Below, piece after piece: positions 21,581 to 28,420 of a stretch of DNA of 30,016 nucleotides. The notes under the pieces were generated by a model. That model was not told the origin of the DNA and did no database searches. It was given only the letters and a program-made list of their open reading frames with translations. Source of the stretch: PALSA-1336 sp964592725 (GTDB taxonomy: Bacteria; Patescibacteriota; Doudnabacteria; UBA920). The stretch is taken from positions 1-30,016 of the forward strand of contig CAZQFQ010000015.1 of assembly GCA_964592725.1 (NCBI GenBank), in the 5' to 3' direction. Numbering within the stretch: position 1 is the stretch's first letter; every line of letters starts with the position of its first letter. Both the position numbers and the translations under genes were made by a program.

Positions 21581-22489
21581 TCAAATGGCTTCCACCTCCG
21601 TTACATTTATTTCCTCGTGGTCTTCGTGGACGTGGCCGTGAATTTGCGATGTGGCGACGCTCAAATATACCAAAGTCAGCATCGCAAATACGGTGGCCTG
21701 GACGATTCCCACAATGAGTTCAAGCAGCATAAACGGGATTGGGATTAAAAAAGCGCCGTAACCGGCAATTAGGCTGGCCAAGACCGTAAGCAAAACTTCA
21801 CCGGCAAAAATGTTCCCGAATAACCGCAAACTTAGGGAAACAATTTTGGCGGCTTCGGAAAATATTTCTATGAATCCGACGAAAAATTCAATTACAGCCA
21901 CCAAAATTTTAACCGGGCTAAGGCTTTTAGCGGCCACCCAAAGGTCGCCGAGTTTAATAAATTTATTCGCGTATTTAAAAAAGCCGATGGTAAAAATGCC
22001 CAAAATATGGCTGGTAATAACCGCGAACACGGCCATAGCCAGAGTTAGATTCAGGTCGGAATTGGCCGGCCGCAAAAAAGGCAAAAATTCACCGGCTCGA
22101 TAAATCCCGAAACTGCCGGTACCGGGCAGAAGCCCGACCCAATTGGAAAACAGGATGAAAAAGAACATCCCTCCGACTATGGGCAAAAACTTCATCGTTT
22201 TGTTTCTGTCTCTGGTTACGCCGTCTATATAACCCAAAACAAATTCCAGCAAATATTCAAAAAAATTCACCAACCCTTTAGGTGCTTGTGTTTTATTCCC
22301 CTCCTTTTCTAAGGAGGGGTTAGGGGAGGTTACATCGGAGCGATAATATTTCTTAGCGCTCCTGTTCAAAAAGAAAGCAAACACCGCGAAAAACACCACG
22401 CCCAAAGTGGAATTAACGTAAGCGTTGGTAATCGGGAATGAACCTATGTGGAATAATATTTCCGCGGAGAGCGGAGGGAGGGATAACAT
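21581..22489 (-). CDS. atpB: F-type ATP synthase subunit a
   Basis: The 302-aa membrane protein has the essential Arg222 in SLSLRLFGNIFAGE, the FSNWVGLLPGTGSFG segment and about six membrane helices. It forms the two half-channels beside the c ring. A CCCCTCC-type palindrome (22298-22319 plus flank) adds about residues 54-67 (TSPNPSLEKEGNKT) to the loop after the first helix. The C-terminus ends in a His/Glu-rich tail (IHGHVHEDHEEINV). Confidence 0.96.
   Translation of the reverse strand: MLSLPPLSAEILFHIGSFPITNAYVNSTLGVVFFAVFAFFLNRSAKKYYRSDVTSPNPSLEKEGNKTQAPKGLVNFFEYLLEFVLGYIDGVTRDRNKTMKFLPIVGGMFFFILFSNWVGLLPGTGSFGIYRAGEFLPFLRPANSDLNLTLAMAVFAVITSHILGIFTIGFFKYANKFIKLGDLWVAAKSLSPVKILVAVIEFFVGFIEIFSEAAKIVSLSLRLFGNIFAGEVLLTVLASLIAGYGAFLIPIPFMLLELIVGIVQATVFAMLTLVYLSVATSQIHGHVHEDHEEINVTEVEAI
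22298..22330. repeat. CCCCTCC-type palindrome inside atpB
   Basis: CCCCTCC-TTTTCTAA-GGAGGGG followed by TTAGGGGAGGT. In frame as SPNPSLEKEGNK. Related in sequence to the intergenic element 23495-23625. Confidence 0.85.
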
Positions 22490-22526
22490 CGAAAGATATT
22501 AGTTGATATTGGGATATTGATAGATA

Positions 22527-22787
22527 TTACTTATCCATTAAATCTTTAATTGCTTTTATCTTTTTATATATTAAATAAGTGCTAAGGCCAAGGGCTAAAA
22601 ATAAACCGATTATTACAAAAAATTTATGGTGGTACTTGGAGTCCAGCCATTGCCCTGCATAAATAAAAGCAAGCAAGGGAATGGCTAAATATAGCGCAAA
22701 GTCTAGTCCTATTTCCACCAGTTGCGACCAAACCGCGGCTTTTTTAGCCTTAATCTCCTGTTCGCTGTACTTTTTCGGATTTTCCAT
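22527..22787 (-). CDS. AtpZ/AtpI-like ATP synthase accessory membrane protein
   Basis: The 86-aa protein has two membrane helices (about 28-47 and 56-76) with the GQWLDSKY motif between them, as in the AtpZ/AtpI group encoded at the start of many atp operons, where it is linked to c-ring assembly or ion transport. It is the first gene of the operon, 37 bp before atpB. Confidence 0.8.
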   Translation of the reverse strand: MENPKKYSEQEIKAKKAAVWSQLVEIGLDFALYLAIPLLAFIYAGQWLDSKYHHKFFVIIGLFLALGLSTYLIYKKIKAIKDLMDK

Positions 22788-22918
22788 TTAGAGACCTTTT
22801 CCAAAATAACATTTTGGCTAATTTTTCCCAAATTCGGCTGCAAAATTTTCAAACCTCCTCCGCTTAGCACAAGGCTAAACATCGTCGGTTGTTTAAATTT
22901 TTCGCTCGAATTTTGAAA

Positions 22919-22946
22919 AAATTATCTCAAAAGCTTATTTTGTCAA
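22919..22946 (-). promoter_or_regulatory. Candidate promoter of the atp operon
   Basis: On the minus strand TTGACA (22941-22946), 16 bp, TAATTT (22919-22924), about 130 bp before the first atp gene. The rest of 22788-23034 shows only weak inverted repeats and no gene. Confidence 0.45.
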
Positions 22947-23034
22947 AAGTCTTGGTTAGCGCGATTAGATTAACAAAAATTGGCCGTTTTGGCAAGGGTG
23001 GCAATTTTTGGCACTCTTGACAAAGTGCTGCATG

Positions 23035-23139
23035 TCTCTACTAAATACTAAAATTTACAAAAGTTACCAAATACGAAACATGAGGGTATCAAAAGTTTAG
23101 TATTTCGTATTTTTAGTATGCTTTAGTATTTAGTAGAGA
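23035..23139. repeat. AT-rich inverted-repeat element (empty copy 2)
   Basis: The ends TCTCTACTAAATAC / GTATTTAGTAGAGA bound arms made of ACTAAA-type units. Same family as 848-941 and the ends of 14671-15202. It abuts the CCA end of a tRNA-Thr 3' fragment with no spacer. Confidence 0.85.
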
Positions 23140-23210
23140 TGGAGCCGGCTGTCGGACTTGCTTGCCCGCCACAGCTTTAGCGGCGGCGGGAACCGACCAC
23201 CTGCGGTTTA
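23140..23210 (-). pseudogene. tRNA-Thr 3' half with a palindrome in the T-loop
   Basis: From the CCA end: discriminator T, acceptor AGCCGGC, T-stem CCGAC/GTCGG, anticodon 3' stem ACCGC with TAA (positions 36-38). The T-loop holds about 30 extra nt forming CCCGCC...GGCGGG, which breaks the usual 7-nt loop. No 5' half follows directly. Its acceptor strand pairs perfectly with the separate 5' half at 23436-23470. Confidence 0.75.
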
Positions 23211-23234
23211 CCCCCACACCAATTTTAGCTCTAA

Positions 23235-23275
23235 TGGAGCCAGCTGTCGGACTCGAACCGACCACCTGCGGTTTA
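23235..23275 (-). pseudogene. tRNA-Thr 3' half, broken at the anticodon
   Basis: 41 nt covering anticodon position 36 to CCA: TAA ACCGC AGGTG, T-arm GTCGG-TTCGAGT-CCGAC, acceptor AGCTGGC, T, CCA. It fits the 5' half at 23436-23470 (acceptor pairs with one G-U). It is preceded by a palindromic element TCCGACGTAGC...GCGAAGTTGGA. It is either a dead fragment or one part of a split tRNA. Confidence 0.75.
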
Positions 23276-23303
23276 TCCAACTTCGCTAAAGCTACGTCGG
23301 ACC
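23276..23303. repeat. Palindromic element at the anticodon break (3' half side)
   Basis: TCCAACTTCGCTAAAGCTACG followed by TCGGACC on the plus strand, a degenerate palindrome of a type frequent in Patescibacteria. It is complementary to the element next to the 5' half at about 23406-23435. Confidence 0.7.
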
Positions 23304-23316
23304 ATGCTAGTATAAA

Positions 23317-23392
23317 TGGAGCCGAGAAGAGGAATCGAACCTCCAACCTGCGGTTTACGATACCGCTGCTCTGCCAATTGAGCTATCTCGGC
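23317..23392 (-). tRNA. tRNA-Thr (CGT)
   Basis: Complete 76-nt cloverleaf with CCA: acceptor GCCGAGA / TCTCGGC, discriminator T, D-stem GCTC/GAGC, anticodon loop ATCGTAA and T-loop TTCGATT. It lies between the 5' half (23436-23470) and a 3' half (23235-23275) of a second tRNA-Thr with a different acceptor stem. Confidence 0.95.
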
Positions 23393-23405
23393 ACTAATTT
23401 TTCTG

Positions 23406-23435
23406 TGGACCCGCCGAAGCCTTGGCGAAGGAGGG
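23406..23435. repeat. Palindromic element at the anticodon break (5' half side)
   Basis: On the plus strand GGACCCGCCGAAGCC then TTGGCGAAGGAGGG. It is an inverted relative of 23276-23303 and starts directly after anticodon position 35 of the tRNA 5' half. Confidence 0.7.
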
Positions 23436-23470
23436 CGATACCGCTGCTCTACCAGATGAGCTAAGCCGGC
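23436..23470 (-). pseudogene. tRNA-Thr 5' half, broken at the anticodon
   Basis: 35 nt covering positions 1-35: acceptor GCCGGCT, D-arm GCTC-ATCTGGTA-GAGC, anticodon 5' stem GCGGT and loop ATCG. With the 3' half at 23235-23275 it would make a full tRNA-Thr with anticodon CGT. The break is exactly between anticodon bases 35 and 36. Confidence 0.78.
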
Positions 23471-23494
23471 CTATTACGCGTGCGAGCAGTATTT

Positions 23495-23625
23495 GCGGAG
23501 CTCCCCTCCTAATATAGGAGGGGTGGATCGCGTTAGCGAGACGGGGTGGTATAACATCCGCGATTTTCTACCACCTCCCCCAGCTTCGCTGAGTACTCCT
23601 CCTGTTCCAGGAGGAGAGGCTCCGC
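23495..23625. repeat. 131-bp palindromic element after murI
   Basis: The ends are GCGGAGCTCCCCTCCT and (reverse complement of the other end) GCGGAGCCTCTCCTCCT. Inner hairpins include CCCCTCCTAATATAGGAGGGG. The central part holds GACGGGGTGGT / ACCACCTCCCCC. It lies between the murI stop and the tRNA-Thr cluster. It has no coding capacity. Confidence 0.85.
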
Positions 23626-23633
23626 AATTAACC

Positions 23634-24473
23634 CTACAAACTTACAACCCTAAACTTCAATTTTCTCCCAAACAGCCTCTTTGCCACATCGTCAAAACCT
23701 TTTTTATGTGCAGTTACTAAAAACTGCCGCTGATGATGTTTGGTAAGCTTTAGGTTAATTTCCGGGTGGCGTTTTAAATAATCTTTTAGCTTGCCGGGTA
23801 AAAAATCGGTTTGGGATACTACCTTTATTTTTTTTCCGACTATTTTTTTTATTTGCGTCTGCAAAATCGGGTAATGGGTGCAACCCAAAATCAGCGCTTC
23901 AATCCCCTGTTTTTGAAGCGGTTTCAAGTACAATTTTACCGCGTTTTCAGCCTTTTGTAAAGAATTTTGTTCAATCAGCGGAACCAATTTGGGGGTGGCC
24001 AGTTCAGTGATTTTTGCTTTTTTATCAATTTTCATCAGTTCCTTCGTATATATGTGTGAGCCGATGGTTGCCTGAGTGCCTATGACCCCAATTTTTGTCA
24101 GCTTTTTATTACCCTCACCCCGACCCTCTCCCAAAGGGAGAGGGAGAAAAACAGATTCTAAGGTCGGAATGACAACTCCCAGTACGCGCCTGTCCGGATA
24201 ATATTTAGGCAAAAATTCCTGCTGAATTTTCCTCAAAGCCAAAGCTGAAGACGTGTTACAGGCCAAAATCACGAGCCGGCAATCCCGCTCAAAAAGGTGC
24301 ATAACCGCGTCGCGGGTAAACTTATAAACTTCATCAGCCGATCGGTTGCCATAAGGCAACCTCTTAGTGTCACCAAGGTAAATATAATCGTAAGCTGGGA
24401 GCTTTTTAAAAATAGCCCTGGCGATTACCAAACCGCCAAGGCCGGAATCAAAAATACCGATTTTTCCATTCAT
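23634..24473 (-). CDS. murI: Glutamate racemase
   Basis: The 279-aa enzyme converts L- to D-glutamate for peptidoglycan. Motifs are GIFDSGLGGL (Asp9), YLGDTKRLPYGNRS, the first catalytic Cys in LACNTSSA and the second in LGCTHYP. A palindromic element (24124-24144 plus flank) adds about residues 110-122 (PLPLGEGRGEG) between the two half-domains, just before KIGVIGTQATI. D-Glu synthesis implies this cell builds its own wall. Confidence 0.95.
   Translation of the reverse strand: MNGKIGIFDSGLGGLVIARAIFKKLPAYDYIYLGDTKRLPYGNRSADEVYKFTRDAVMHLFERDCRLVILACNTSSALALRKIQQEFLPKYYPDRRVLGVVIPTLESVFLPLPLGEGRGEGNKKLTKIGVIGTQATIGSHIYTKELMKIDKKAKITELATPKLVPLIEQNSLQKAENAVKLYLKPLQKQGIEALILGCTHYPILQTQIKKIVGKKIKVVSQTDFLPGKLKDYLKRHPEINLKLTKHHQRQFLVTAHKKGFDDVAKRLFGRKLKFRVVSL
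24112..24144. repeat. CCCTCTCCC palindrome inside murI
   Basis: CCCTCTCCC-AAA-GGGAGAGGG (24124-24144) preceded by CCCTCACCCCGA. It is read in frame as PLPLGEGRGEG. This type of repeat is widespread in bacterial genomes, usually between genes. Confidence 0.88.
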
Positions 24474-24505
24474 ATCAACAATTATAGCGAAAATTACCTA
24501 AAATT

Positions 24506-24540
24506 AAAAGACGACCAACTTAAAAGTGCGGCCGTCTTTT
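24506..24540 (-). terminator. Terminator after the pilin-like surface gene
   Basis: On the minus strand AAAAGACGGCC / GGTCGTCTTTT with one G-U pair, followed by AATTTTAGG. It lies 8 bp after the stop of the 686-aa gene. Confidence 0.75.
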
Positions 24541-24548
24541 AAAGATTG

Positions 24549-26609
24549 CTATTGGATGCCGGTCGGAGTTAAGGTGTGTTTGCCCGCCTGGTATGCCCCG
24601 GTTGCTTGCCCGAGGCAGAAAGTCAGTTGGTAGTTTGTCGGAGCGATTTTTACGTAGGTATAGGCGTTATCCTGCTCGGAGCATGTTCCGGAAGCGGCGG
24701 GCGGAACCGGCACAACGCCGATGTATTTTGGCGCGAGCGCGTTTAAACTGTCGGGGTAAGAATTATTGTCATTAAAATACAATTCCAAAGCTGATGCCAT
24801 TTGCGATACATCGGCAATTCTCTTAGCGTCACCGGCCATACTTTGAGTTTCCTGATATTTTTGGAGGATGTCAAATGAGCCGGTTGGAGGAGTAATTGTA
24901 ACGGTTTTCCCGTAATCACTGTAAGTTGCGTCAGCCTGAATATTAGCGCTAAAATTTAGCTTGCCTAGAAAATTGGTGATTTGTTGTTCCAAAGCCAGGT
25001 TAGAGTCAACCGCGTCCGCCGATTTGACGCAATGCTGTGGATCTCCGGGGCACGCGATGTTCGCGGAGATTCCCGAGGGCGTAAGTTTGCCGATGCCCGC
25101 ATCGTATCCGCCCGTGCTTGAGCCCAGGCAAAAAGTCATCTGATATGAACTGTAAACCGCCGTGCCGTTGCTCAAACTTTTTGTTCCCGTTGGCTGATAC
25201 CAATAAGTATTGTAAAAATCACTGCAGTTGCCGTTAGTCGGAGGAGCGGTTGGAATTAAACCTATATATGTCGGAGCAAGCCCAATCGGCTGGCCCTTGT
25301 TGCCGTCCGGGTATCCTTTATGGTCGTTATAATAGAGTTCCAAAGCCGAAGCCATTTCCCTAACATCCGAAATTCTTTTGTCGTCGTTTGATGAAGCGGC
25401 GCTGAAAGTTGAAGCATTTTTTACCAGGGAGATAAACGAAGGCGCGTTAACCACGAGTTTTACCTGATAAAGTTTAAAGTCGGTCATCCCGACCCAGGTC
25501 TCAAAATCACTTATCTGGATTTTGTCAATAATTTGAGAAGTTATTTGATTAATTGTGGCAACGTCGCTGTCGGACATTTGGGAGTTAGTGTTGTTAAGCA
25601 CTTTGGCTAACTGCTGGATATATTGGCTTACCAAATTTTTAAGCGCCTGCTTGTCTATGGAATTTTTAAAATGCAGGGTGGTAACGCCGCTGATTTTTTC
25701 CCGGCCGACGTATGAATCTTCTTTGATTATAGTTGTATTTTGCCAAATTTTTTGCAGCTGATTTTTAAAGTCCGGACTGGCTAACTGCTGATAGAATTCG
25801 GCCTGATCCGGACTTCCGGAAGCCGCATTTTCCAGTTGGTTTAAATCAATTTTTATCCAGTCAATTTTTTGGCCGCCGTTGGTTTCCTGGCTGATAAAAT
25901 CCAAAATAGGATTATTGCCGACGTTAAGGTATAAAATTTTGTTTTGCAAAATATACTGAAGTCCCGTGGAAAAACTGGTGTTGCCGCTGCTAAAAGTATA
26001 TTGGATTGTGGAACTGGACTCGGGGTTATCCGCTTGCCGGGCGTTTACATATCCGCTTCCGCTTAAATTCAGCTTGATGTCTTTAAGCTGGTAGCTAATG
26101 GGACTGTTTGAGGCGCTTTGGGCTTCGCCGGGATCGGAATAGGAAAAATCAAATTTTGTCTGATAGGCTGTTTGCAGGCCGCCCTGGGTGAATTTCTGCC
26201 AGATTTTAACGGGATTTGCCAAAACTAAACTATAATAGGCGTAGGCTCCGCACGCCAACAAAAGCAATATGATGACCGCCGCCCAAATCGCGAGTTTTTT
26301 TAAATTTTTTGGTTTTTTCGGCTCCGGATTTTTTTGGAAATTTTGTTCGCTGATGACAACGGCGGCGCGGGTGCTTTGCAAAACCGCGGCCGGCTGGCTA
26401 GCCTCCGGCTTGGGGAAATTGTTAACGGCCGCGGGCTGGGGAGGCGGCGCGCCGGCACCGGTGTGGGTTTCTGCCGCTTTGGAAAAAATAAAATTTTGCT
26501 CAACCGTATTGGCGTCCCAGCCGGCATTAAGCAGGTTTTGCTTAATTTCCTGGTCTAAAAGTCCGTGCTTTTGGGCCAGTAAAATATAATCGACAATTTC
26601 TTTATCCAT
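24549..26609 (-). CDS. Large membrane-anchored protein with two pseudopilin-like C-terminal repeats
   Basis: The 686-aa protein has a helical N-terminal domain (about 1-45, IVDYILLAQKHGLLDQEIKQ), a Pro/Ala-rich linker, one membrane helix (about 107-130), and a long outer region. Its C-terminal part holds two copies of a pilin-type unit: KRISDVREMASALELYYND...YPDG with LTPSGI, and KRIADVSQMASALELYFND...YPDS with LTPTGIQ, each with paired Cys. These units match the globular domain of Patescibacteria pseudopilins but lack the prepilin signal, so the protein is held by its own anchor. It may act in the pilus or surface layer; this is inference. Confidence 0.8.
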   Translation of the reverse strand: MDKEIVDYILLAQKHGLLDQEIKQNLLNAGWDANTVEQNFIFSKAAETHTGAGAPPPQPAAVNNFPKPEASQPAAVLQSTRAAVVISEQNFQKNPEPKKPKNLKKLAIWAAVIILLLLACGAYAYYSLVLANPVKIWQKFTQGGLQTAYQTKFDFSYSDPGEAQSASNSPISYQLKDIKLNLSGSGYVNARQADNPESSSTIQYTFSSGNTSFSTGLQYILQNKILYLNVGNNPILDFISQETNGGQKIDWIKIDLNQLENAASGSPDQAEFYQQLASPDFKNQLQKIWQNTTIIKEDSYVGREKISGVTTLHFKNSIDKQALKNLVSQYIQQLAKVLNNTNSQMSDSDVATINQITSQIIDKIQISDFETWVGMTDFKLYQVKLVVNAPSFISLVKNASTFSAASSNDDKRISDVREMASALELYYNDHKGYPDGNKGQPIGLAPTYIGLIPTAPPTNGNCSDFYNTYWYQPTGTKSLSNGTAVYSSYQMTFCLGSSTGGYDAGIGKLTPSGISANIACPGDPQHCVKSADAVDSNLALEQQITNFLGKLNFSANIQADATYSDYGKTVTITPPTGSFDILQKYQETQSMAGDAKRIADVSQMASALELYFNDNNSYPDSLNALAPKYIGVVPVPPAASGTCSEQDNAYTYVKIAPTNYQLTFCLGQATGAYQAGKHTLTPTGIQ

Positions 26610-26680
26610 AAGCTTTAACTTTTTTGTCCGGAAATCGTTTAATTTTTTTACGGTTTCCGAATTAATTTTTTACAATATTT

Positions 26681-27046
26681 TTAATTCGCGAAAAAATAAT
26701 CAAGCCATTTTTTTGCGTTACTTTGACTTTGCTGATTTTGACCCTGAAGCTGGCCGGTTTGGGAAGCATCCGCAAAAGAGTAAACCTGCTCGCCCTGTTT
26801 TTTTAAGCCGAGCTGTTGTCTGGCCACGCTCTCCTTAAAGGTGTCAGAGTTTAAATATTGCAGGGACTGGTTAAGTTCGTCATTCTTTTTTTGCAAAGCG
26901 TCGGCCTGTTGCTGTAAATCCTGCTTTTGAGCCTGGATTAATTTTTGCGCCGACCACTGCTTGTATTTTGAGTATGACAAAAATACCAGCAAAAGCAGGA
27001 GAGCGACGACGGCTATTTTGGACGATAAAGTCTGTTTGCTAATCAT
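26681..27046 (-). CDS. FtsB/DivIC-like septum protein
   Basis: The 121-aa protein has a short cytoplasmic start, one membrane helix (about 11-27), a coiled-coil (IQAQKQDLQQQADALQKKND) and the family tail YLNSDTFKESVARQQLGLKK then GEQVYSF. FtsB/DivIC proteins link early and late parts of the divisome. A Gln/Ser-rich tail is extra. It overlaps the PH-domain gene by 8 bp. Confidence 0.85.
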   Translation of the reverse strand: MISKQTLSSKIAVVALLLLLVFLSYSKYKQWSAQKLIQAQKQDLQQQADALQKKNDELNQSLQYLNSDTFKESVARQQLGLKKQGEQVYSFADASQTGQLQGQNQQSQSNAKKWLDYFFAN

Positions 27047-27587
27047 TTTTTTTCTGTTTGGATAAAGTTTGATGTTTGATTTCCAAATTTTGCGTTAAAA
27101 TTCCGTTGCCGGAATGCTGATTGTGGACTTTCCATAAAAAATCCTTAAGCTTGTCCGGCTGGCTGACATTTTTTAAAGTCAGCGGGTCGGAAAGTCCGGC
27201 CGCCTGGACTTCCACCGTCCCAAAACTGAACAGCGACTGCCAAAATCCTTTTATCTGAAAGCTGACGTTTAAAATCCGTTCCAGCGGGGTTTCCACGACT
27301 TTTTTGTTAAAAAGATTTTTATGCGCGACGTTTATCAAACGTTTGTCCGTGACAATGTAAGCGTTAAGCAGCCAAACCATATAGGTATGGATGCCGTAAA
27401 TTAAAACCAAAAAGGTCCAAAATAAAAGCAGGCGGTCGTAATTGGAAACCAGTTCGTATTTGATTAAAAAATACCAGGGAAAATATATCAGCACAAAAAT
27501 AATCAGCACCGGCTTAAACAATACCGCCTCGGTTTGCCGGTAAATATTTATGACTTTCTCGTTTTCCAGCAGATCAAATTTAAACAT
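27039..27587 (-). CDS. Membrane protein with bacterial PH domain (YdbS/bPH2-like)
   Basis: The 182-aa protein has two membrane helices (about 24-44 and 52-74) followed by a bacterial PH-like domain: NAYIVTDKRLINVAHKNLF, VVETPLERILNVSFQIKGF, FSFGTVEVQAAG. Its function is unknown; such proteins may bind lipids or partners at the membrane. Its end overlaps the FtsB/DivIC-like start by 8 bp, which suggests translational coupling. Confidence 0.85.
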   Translation of the reverse strand: MFKFDLLENEKVINIYRQTEAVLFKPVLIIFVLIYFPWYFLIKYELVSNYDRLLLFWTFLVLIYGIHTYMVWLLNAYIVTDKRLINVAHKNLFNKKVVETPLERILNVSFQIKGFWQSLFSFGTVEVQAAGLSDPLTLKNVSQPDKLKDFLWKVHNQHSGNGILTQNLEIKHQTLSKQKKND

Positions 27588-27653
27588 TTAAAATTTTTTT
27601 CAAAGTTTTAGGGTTGTGTTGCTGTTTTTTTGCCTTCTGTTAAAATTTGAATT

Positions 27654-27764
27654 TTACTTTGTGCCGATAAACGAGCCGGCAAACAGGGCGCCGACCATGC
27701 TTAATACGACTATAACCATTATTATAGCCATTATTTTGTTTAAGTGTTTGCGGTTTTTGAACAT
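27654..27764 (-). CDS. 36-aa single-pass membrane peptide, leaderless
   Basis: ATG at 27764, 36 codons to TAA at 27654: basic start MFKNRKHLNKIMA, then one hydrophobic helix (IIMVIVVLSMVGALFAGSFI) and GTK. An extended -10 box (TGCTATAAT) ends 6 bp before the ATG, so the message would start at or next to the ATG with no ribosome binding site. Topology (positive inside) is typical of real small membrane proteins. Function unknown. Confidence 0.6.
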   Translation of the reverse strand: MFKNRKHLNKIMAIIMVIVVLSMVGALFAGSFIGTK

Positions 27765-27770
27765 GAAATC

Positions 27771-27779
27771 ATTATAGCA
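27771..27779 (-). promoter_or_regulatory. Extended -10 promoter for the 36-aa peptide
   Basis: TGCTATAAT on the minus strand, with the same extended -10 form as the recombinase leader promoter at 10256-10264. Confidence 0.6.
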
Positions 27780-27882
27780 AAAAGGCAATTTTTTTTATAG
27801 CCTGTGAAGAATAACAAAAATTTAGCCAAAAATCCAACCCTAATTAGAAGATTAGAGGCGCTTTAAAATATATAAAAGTCAA

Positions 27883-28137
27883 CTAATTTCGCACAAAAAC
27901 CTGGTCGTGCTCATGCAGTTTTTGTCCGACACGGATTCCCACATAATCTCCCGGATAGGCGTTATGCAGGGTTTGGCTGGCAACCTGTATTTCATCAATA
28001 GTCTGATAATAATCGCCGTCAGGGTCTTTAAAGTGCAAAGTCTGGCCTGTGGTTAACCCATCAAAAACCTTGAAATAGACCATGCCCTTGTCCTCATAAT
28101 AGCGAAAGACTTCGCCAATTAGCTGCTCCTCGGACAT
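27883..28137 (-). CDS. EF-Tu domain-2-like small protein
   Basis: I use ATG 28137 (84 aa, MSEEQLIGEVFRYY...) because AAGGGGGTGA lies at the right distance before it; a GTG at 28146 would fall inside that site. The sequence GEVFRYYEDKGMVYFKVFDG...LTTGQTLHFKD...AYPGDYVGIRV follows the beta-barrel pattern of translation factor domain 2. Such stand-alone proteins are annotated as elongation-factor-like; partners are unknown. TATAAT near 28160 is a likely -10 box. Confidence 0.75.
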   Translation of the reverse strand: MSEEQLIGEVFRYYEDKGMVYFKVFDGLTTGQTLHFKDPDGDYYQTIDEIQVASQTLHNAYPGDYVGIRVGQKLHEHDQVFVRN

Positions 28138-28157
28138 ATAAATCACCCCCTTTGCCT

Positions 28158-28163
28158 ATATTA
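28158..28163 (-). promoter_or_regulatory. -10 box for the EF-Tu domain-2-like gene
   Basis: GGTGTATAATATAGG on the minus strand contains TATAAT about 20 bp before the start codon. The -35 is weak. Confidence 0.5.
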
Positions 28164-28212
28164 TACACCTTGCGGGGATTTAATTAAGAGGGCGTCCTGC
28201 CTTTACTTACGT

Positions 28213-28236
28213 GCGCATATTCGTACGAATATGCGC
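28213..28236. promoter_or_regulatory. 24-bp perfect palindrome, operator-like site 1
   Basis: A perfect palindrome with core ATTCGTACGAAT (28219-28230) extended by GCGCAT on each side. The same core recurs at 28431-28442. Confidence 0.6.
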
Positions 28237-28239
28237 TTG

Positions 28240-28417
28240 TTGATAATAGTTGTGAGTATATTGTGGTCACGGTAAAACAAAAATTGGCCAATTGCCGGCG
28301 GGTAAACAAGACTGCCTTTGATGTAGTCACCTGGTACATATGGTAGCCAAATGCCTGACGTCGTTCGGGAATACTTAAAAGGACCGGCAAAAATTTCGCC
28401 CGGTCCTTATTTTTTTT
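28240..28417 (+). ncRNA. Candidate plus-strand small RNA ending in a strong terminator
   Basis: No convincing plus-strand ORF is present, yet a clear plus-strand terminator ends the region, so something must be transcribed toward it. The segment between the first operator-like palindrome and the terminator has short complementary parts (GTCAC/GTGAC-type pairs) and moderately high GC. No promoter could be pinned down and the 5' end is unknown. Confidence 0.35.
28379..28417 (+). terminator. Intrinsic terminator, plus strand
   Basis: AAGGACCGG / CCGGTCCTT stem followed by A and eight T. On the minus strand only TTTT follows, so it may act weakly in both directions (end of the lepA transcript). 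Confidence 0.9.
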
Positions 28418-28420
28418 AAA

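Noticed and set aside
23113..23464. ORFs of 77 and 100 aa over the tRNA-Thr cluster
   Set aside because: They are translations of tRNA and palindrome sequence, a common false gene call in this group.
28184..28390. 68-aa minus-strand ORF
   Set aside because: It reads through the palindrome and the plus-strand terminator and has no protein-like features.
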